Source: Echinometra lucunter (taxonomy: Eukaryota; Echinodermata; Echinoidea; Camarodonta; Echinometridae). Taken from it: a stretch of 64,000 bases of DNA. The notes under the pieces are model-generated. The model did no database searches, was not told where the DNA came from, and saw nothing but the letters and a program-made list of their open reading frames with translations. The DNA lies in NCBI GenBank assembly GCA_029962745.1, contig CM057151.1, positions 30,141,344-30,205,343 of the forward strand, written 5' to 3'. How positions within the stretch are numbered: position 1 is the stretch's first letter; the number at the start of each line of letters is the position of its first letter. The translations under genes were made by a program, and so were the position numbers. This document shows, in pieces, positions 62,101 through 64,000 of this stretch.

Positions 62101-62803
62101 AGGCAAAAAAGTTTTTGTATAACTTTATGCCTATATGTACTTCCAAGGTATGATTCCAAGGTATGATGTTTTAATTCATGTATGATGGCAAGAAACTAAA
62201 CAACATAATAAGACAGTTCTCGGCAATACTAGGCCCCCAGGGGGGGGGGGCACTCAGTATATACATGTACATGTAATGCGTGGTGGGTATGTGCCGCGGA
62301 GAAGACCCCCATTTTTACACTCAAATTTCTGTTCCAAAGCATAGCATTTTTATCTTATTGAGAAAAAGAACAAAGAAAACCATTCCAAAGCAATGCATTT
62401 TCTTCTTATCGAGTAAAAAGAAGAAAGAAATCCGTTCCAAAGCTCCGCATGTTTTTCGTTTCGCTGTTCCGGCCGCATTGATCAATGAGCTGCATTTTTG
62501 GTGAAAAGCGGCCCGCAGAGCGCTGTCCGACCATTGCCTCTGCAAAGACCCTCCTTTTCACAATAAGCCGTTCCAAAGCCCCCGTTTTTTGTCTCGCCCG
62601 CGGCACATACCTACCACTTTTTGGGTCGACTGCCCCCCCCCCCCCCCCCCCCGGGACTAGGCCTAACGAATAACGTTACACGTTAGTGAAGAAGTTCACC
62701 CCCTCCATATTTTCATCAACTTTAGGGTTAGGGTTAGGATTAGGATTAGGATTAGGGTTGGAGGGGGGTGTGAACTTCTTCAGTACAACCCATTTCTCAC
62801 CAT
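53089..62803 (-). CDS. MNS1: MNS1 homologue, meiosis-specific nuclear structural protein 1 (full gene model)
   Basis: MNS1 is a coiled-coil microtubule inner protein in the lumen of axonemal doublets of cilia and sperm flagella. It is tied to outer-dynein-arm docking, and its loss causes laterality and fertility defects in vertebrates. Seven exons on the minus strand (59882-59661, 58635-58405, 57133-56904, 56057-55841, 55404-55174, 54170-53910, 53193-53089) have GT/AG borders and matching phases. A candidate first exon ending at 62801 supplies only ATG. The assembled protein is 499 residues; human MNS1 is 495. Almost all of it is charged Glu/Arg/Lys helix typical of the trichohyalin-plectin homology (TPH) domain. 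Family signatures include IRENSLELRELE, KEKLMIDEIVRKIHEED and MLAKFEEDDRIEQMNAQ. No frame breaks were seen. Identification is confident; exon 1 is less sure. Confidence 0.93.
53910..54170 (-). CDS. MNS1: MNS1 exon 7 (residues 379-465)
   Basis: A 261-nt exon, phase 0 at both ends, from 54170 (after ATGTTAG) to 53910 (donor GTAAGC). It starts MLAKFEEDDRIEQMNAQ and ends LLKEHASKLLGFLPK. Both are near-identical to vertebrate MNS1, making this the strongest identification in the window. Confidence 0.95.
54441..54665. repeat. Three tandem copies of an 82-bp unit
   Basis: CATCATATTTTAGAATTTCT starts at 54441, 54523 and 54605, each followed by AAAATGCGATTGAAAACCAG. The array sits in an MNS1 intron. 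Confidence 0.85.
55174..55404 (-). CDS. MNS1: MNS1 exon 6 (residues 302-378)
   Basis: A 231-nt exon, phase 0 at both ends, from 55404 (after CCTCATAG) to 55174 (donor GTAGGC). The product is highly charged helix: VREELYHEEQEEAQRQREM, then YQEQLRLKRMRRQAELEEE. It aligns with the human VRQELYQEEQ segment. Confidence 0.92.
55841..56057 (-). CDS. MNS1: MNS1 exon 5 (rest of residue 229 to 301)
   Basis: A 217-nt exon. The acceptor CCCTCACAG precedes 56057 and the donor GTAAGT follows 55841. It starts in phase 2, completing an Arg codon, and ends in phase 0. It encodes ERQIYMEKQQATKRYIDE and LEILKFATLQQQREEERMEN, matching the human EFANMQQQREEDRM region. Confidence 0.92.
56904..57133 (-). CDS. MNS1: MNS1 exon 4 (residues 153 to part of 229)
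   Basis: A 230-nt exon. The acceptor TTAATTACAG precedes 57133. The exon ends in phase 2 at an unusual donor, GTACCA, after 56904; the in-frame join to exon 5 restores an Arg codon, supporting the site. It encodes ARDAEIARLMKEE, then the helical LEKQLEEQEKRKQEDYEEF and KEKLMIDEIVRKIHEEDE. Confidence 0.92.
57308..57612. mobile_element. Foldback with GGCCTGTATTCACAACGGTG ends
   Basis: GGCCTGTATTCACAACGGTG and CACCTTTGTGAATACGGGCC pair, extended by TACTAAGT/ACTTAGTA. It lies in the MNS1 intron upstream of exon 4. Confidence 0.7.
58053..58270. mobile_element. Foldback with GGGCCGGTATTCTGAAAATT ends and a CCAAT box
   Basis: GGGCCGGTATTCTGAAAATT pairs with AATTTTCAGAATACTGCCC; GTTTTATCTTTTATCTT pairs with AAGATAAAAGATAAAAC with small gaps. 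The loop carries AACCAATCA (58180-58188), an NF-Y consensus match, and ATTGGCTC near 58130. Confidence 0.75.
58405..58635 (-). CDS. MNS1: MNS1 exon 3 (residues 76-152)
   Basis: A 231-nt exon, phase 0 at both ends. The acceptor TCTCTCCAG precedes 58635 and the donor GTGAGT follows 58405. It contains IRQQIRENSLELRELEAKL and NRERAAQIAEKEASKYEK, among the most conserved MNS1 segments. Confidence 0.93.
59085..59483 (+). mobile_element. Non-LTR retrotransposon remnant: ORF2 C-terminus and 3' tail
   Basis: A decayed plus-strand frame reads RPNTKWESKPSLILGLKYGI then a near-stop-free IRNSSSIEMFQNDF and KYLFNLAY. This is the familiar end of L2/CR1- and related LINE reverse transcriptases (basic patch, W/YN-S-LP, then F...LK..L). 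It is followed by the tail TTTGGCACCTTACAAAT and an AT repeat. Stops and frame changes show it is dead. It lies in the MNS1 intron between exons 2 and 3. Confidence 0.65.
59661..59882 (-). CDS. MNS1: MNS1 exon 2 (residues 2-75)
   Basis: A 222-nt exon in phase 0 at both ends. The acceptor is TTGTGCAG before 59882 and the donor is GTAAGA after 59661. It encodes TTVRRQNLTHATQERMM at the start and YIRRLQQEQQEREMSEAIVK at the end, which aligns with the human segment preceding the first long helix. A GTG CAG at the splice junction can mimic an ORF start but is intronic. Confidence 0.9.
60512..61849 (+). mobile_element. TTAA-flanked element, long copy (1.34 kb)
   Basis: It starts TTAA-AGGCATTGACTAAAT and ends GTTAACCAATGCCT-TTAA: the same terminal inverted repeats and TTAA flanks as the 47-kb copy, in the opposite orientation. 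The extra interior holds GGTCGGTAATA/TATTACCGACC words that occur inverted, and a CGCGCGATCGCGCGC palindrome near 60.75 kb. No transposase-like ORF was recognised. A piggyBac-like TTAA-target MITE is possible; the terminal bases do not show the usual piggyBac CCC start. Confidence 0.7.
62229..62665. mobile_element. Foldback bounded by G and C runs, with about 65-bp internal repeats
   Basis: TACTAGGCCCCCAGG plus a G run at the left pairs with a C run plus GGGACTAGGCC at the right. Further in, GTGGGTATGTGCCGCGG pairs with CCGCGGCACATACCTAC. Inside, TTCCAAAGC recurs at intervals of about 60-65 bp. Overlapping ORFs on both strands are by-products of the symmetry. Confidence 0.7.
62720..62762. repeat. 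Short interstitial telomere-like repeat
   Basis: AGGGTTAGGGTTAGGATTAG and a few further variants, about seven units in all. A weaker CCCTAA-like stretch lies at about 34107-34150. Too short and diverged to be a chromosome end. Confidence 0.8.
62801..62803 (-). CDS. MNS1: Candidate MNS1 exon 1: initiator ATG at the very end of the exon
   Basis: Exon 2 begins in phase 0 with TTVRRQNL, where human MNS1 begins M then GSKKRNLS. Only the initiator codon is therefore missing. At 62803-62801 the minus strand reads CAGT ATG followed by GTGAGA, a donor directly after an ATG with A at -3. It lies about 620 bp from the divergent gene's start. The 5' UTR extent is unknown. This is inference from phase and homology. 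Confidence 0.45.
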
Positions 62804-63426
62804 ACTGATGACCTCTCTGAGTGACAAAATGAGAAATCTTTAACAGTTACAATCTTTTCAGTTTGACTGGTTGGCAGACTCCGAGAATGACTAATTCATA
62901 AGACAATTTATTGCACTCCTTGTCAGGCTTGGGTTCAGCACAGTTGCTGTCCAATGAGAGAAACAAGTTTCCTTGATGTGAATCCTTAAGTTTGAGACTG
63001 TGATAAGCTGCAGCTGCAGGTATAGGTATCAGTTACAAGTACAAGAATTTCCTGGAGTTCTAGCCCCGTGCCTCTACGGACAATGACAACACTTCACACT
63101 GTTTTTCTGAACACAGTTCAATGCATATGCATGCTAGTAAGCTCAACTGCATAGCACTTATGCACGATTCAATACAAAACTCGTTTCTGCTGCGCTGCGC
63201 AAGACATGCACATTGCATTGCACATGCACTGCGTGCACTGTATACATGTGTACGGCCGGTGAACTTGTTTTGTGTCGTCAAGACAGCAGCTGGTCGTTCA
63301 TTATCTCGCAAATTTCGAGATGAATGAAAAATGATACGAGATAGCGCACTCTGCGAGAATGCGAGAATTAATGTAGCGCCATCTATAGCTATGATCGATA
63401 CAGCATATCATATCACAACAGTCAAA
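62804..63426. promoter_or_regulatory. Intergenic region between MNS1 and the divergent plus-strand gene
   Basis: About 620 bp separate the two outward-facing candidate starts. The region is less AT-rich than its surroundings, contains CpG-bearing segments near 63.18-63.38 kb, and has a GTAGCGCCATCTATAG motif at about 63373-63388. No TATA box was obvious. Bidirectional promoter activity is inference. Confidence 0.35.
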
Positions 63427-63545
63427 ATGGACATCTCCAGCGAAAATTGTGCGAGTTTTTGGACTCATGGGCCTCGCCCTGGGGCCTTCTACGACCCTCC
63501 CGGTGGCGTGAAAAATACAAGTACCATTCCAGCTAAACGCACTTT
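63427..63545 (+). CDS. First coding exon of an unrecognised gene, divergent from MNS1
   Basis: The exon opens with ATG in a strong context (AAAATGG) and reads MDISSENCASFWTHGPRPG, AFYDPPGGVKNTSTIPAKRTL, then a GTAAGT donor at 63546 in phase 2. Upstream in-frame ATGs exist (63331, 63391), so a longer N-terminus is possible; 63427 is preferred for its context and for the coding look of what follows. The Pro/Gly-rich sequence was not recognised. The gene continues beyond the window. It starts about 620 bp from the candidate MNS1 exon 1 in the opposite direction, so a shared bidirectional promoter is plausible; that could hint at a ciliary role but this is speculation. Confidence 0.55.
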
Positions 63546-63782
63546 GTAAGTATTGCTGAAACATGTGAAAAATTAATGATTGTAGGATAAAAGTGAAACA
63601 CTGATACTGTTGTCGATTTTGCTACATCACACTTTACAATTGAAGTGACTGTGCAAACCTTAATCGTTGGGAGTATGGAATGAAAACGGGCCATTATTTC
63701 CGGTCAGGATGTATGGCAGAGTGACCTAACTTCGCGCAGGTCCAAACTTCGCGAAGTTACTTTCCTTTTGAAATTAGAGAAG

Positions 63783-63905
63783 GAATTTTGAAATTATGAA
63801 TGAAAAATCGGCAAATTTGGCAGCGTTTTGCGTTAGTTCTGACAAAAACTGGACTTGTCGACAAGGGTCTAGAATTCCTCTTTTCGAGAAATTGTCATCA
63901 AAATT
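63783..63905 (+). CDS. Possible second exon of the divergent gene
   Basis: An open segment reads MNEKSANLAAFCVSSDKNW then TCRQGSRIPLFEKLSSK and meets a GTAAGT donor at 63906. If the acceptor is the AG ending at 63782, the phase fits the previous exon (phase 2). The pyrimidine tract is modest. It could also be an alternative first exon using its own ATG. Function unknown. Confidence 0.3.
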
Positions 63906-64000
63906 GTAAGTAAAATGTGGTATCAAATTATTCAGTGGCATTTTGCCTTCCTAGTAATGCAATTATCTTACCTTTTATGGATCTCTATTTTTTATTAATC

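Noticed and set aside
62280..62606. ORFs on both strands near the G/C-run foldback
   Set aside because: Products of the inverted repeat and its internal units.
62720..62762. Telomere
   Set aside because: Only a few degenerate TTAGGG-like units, with gene sequence on both sides.

Overview
This is nuclear DNA of an invertebrate animal, most likely a marine deuterostome such as a sea urchin or another echinoderm. It is AT-rich, has short exons separated by kilobase introns with GT/AG boundaries, and is full of foldback elements, tRNA-derived SINEs, microsatellites and long G or C runs. The species assignment is inference from protein similarity and repeat style. No bacterial, phage, CRISPR or viral features were seen.

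Three genes can be supported. (1) On the minus strand, 13.15-27.74 kb holds coding exons of a PEAK1/PRAG1-family pseudokinase scaffold: one long exon (27739-24367), then 16419-15665, then 14188-13154. The 5' untranslated exon is probably in a GC-rich island near 49.05-49.4 kb, which makes the first intron about 21 kb. The C-terminal pseudokinase lobe is clear. The N-lobe was not found. The long exon carries several frame breaks. (2) On the minus strand, 53.09-59.88 kb holds seven exons of MNS1, a ciliary and flagellar microtubule inner protein. All phases agree. A candidate first exon at 62.80 kb that supplies only the initiator ATG would complete a protein of 499 residues. (3) On the plus strand, 63.43 kb to the window end holds the 5' exon of an unrecognised gene divergent from MNS1, cut off by the window end.

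Region by region: 1-2.7 kb is AT-rich with no coding signal, possibly a 3' UTR of an upstream plus-strand gene. 2.7-10.8 kb is repeats: foldbacks, a tail-to-tail SINE pair, simple repeats. 10.8-13.15 kb is the PEAK1 3' UTR and downstream DNA. 14.2-24.4 kb contains PEAK1 introns with several foldbacks. 27.7-49.05 kb is the presumed first intron, with foldbacks, a tandem duplication, a satellite of about 275 bp at 44.58-46.2 kb and a TTAA-flanked element. 49.4-53.09 kb is intergenic, with a possible alternative terminal exon of MNS1. 53.1-62.8 kb is MNS1 with introns holding a LINE remnant, foldbacks and a second, longer TTAA-flanked element.

The most unusual signal is a population of foldback elements. 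Their arms begin with GGGCC-like ends and are self-complementary within each element but differ between elements. A short loop segment with a near-perfect NF-Y (CCAAT-box) consensus is conserved. The two recognised genes have unrelated roles (cytoskeletal signalling and axoneme structure); nothing suggests they work together beyond being neighbours.
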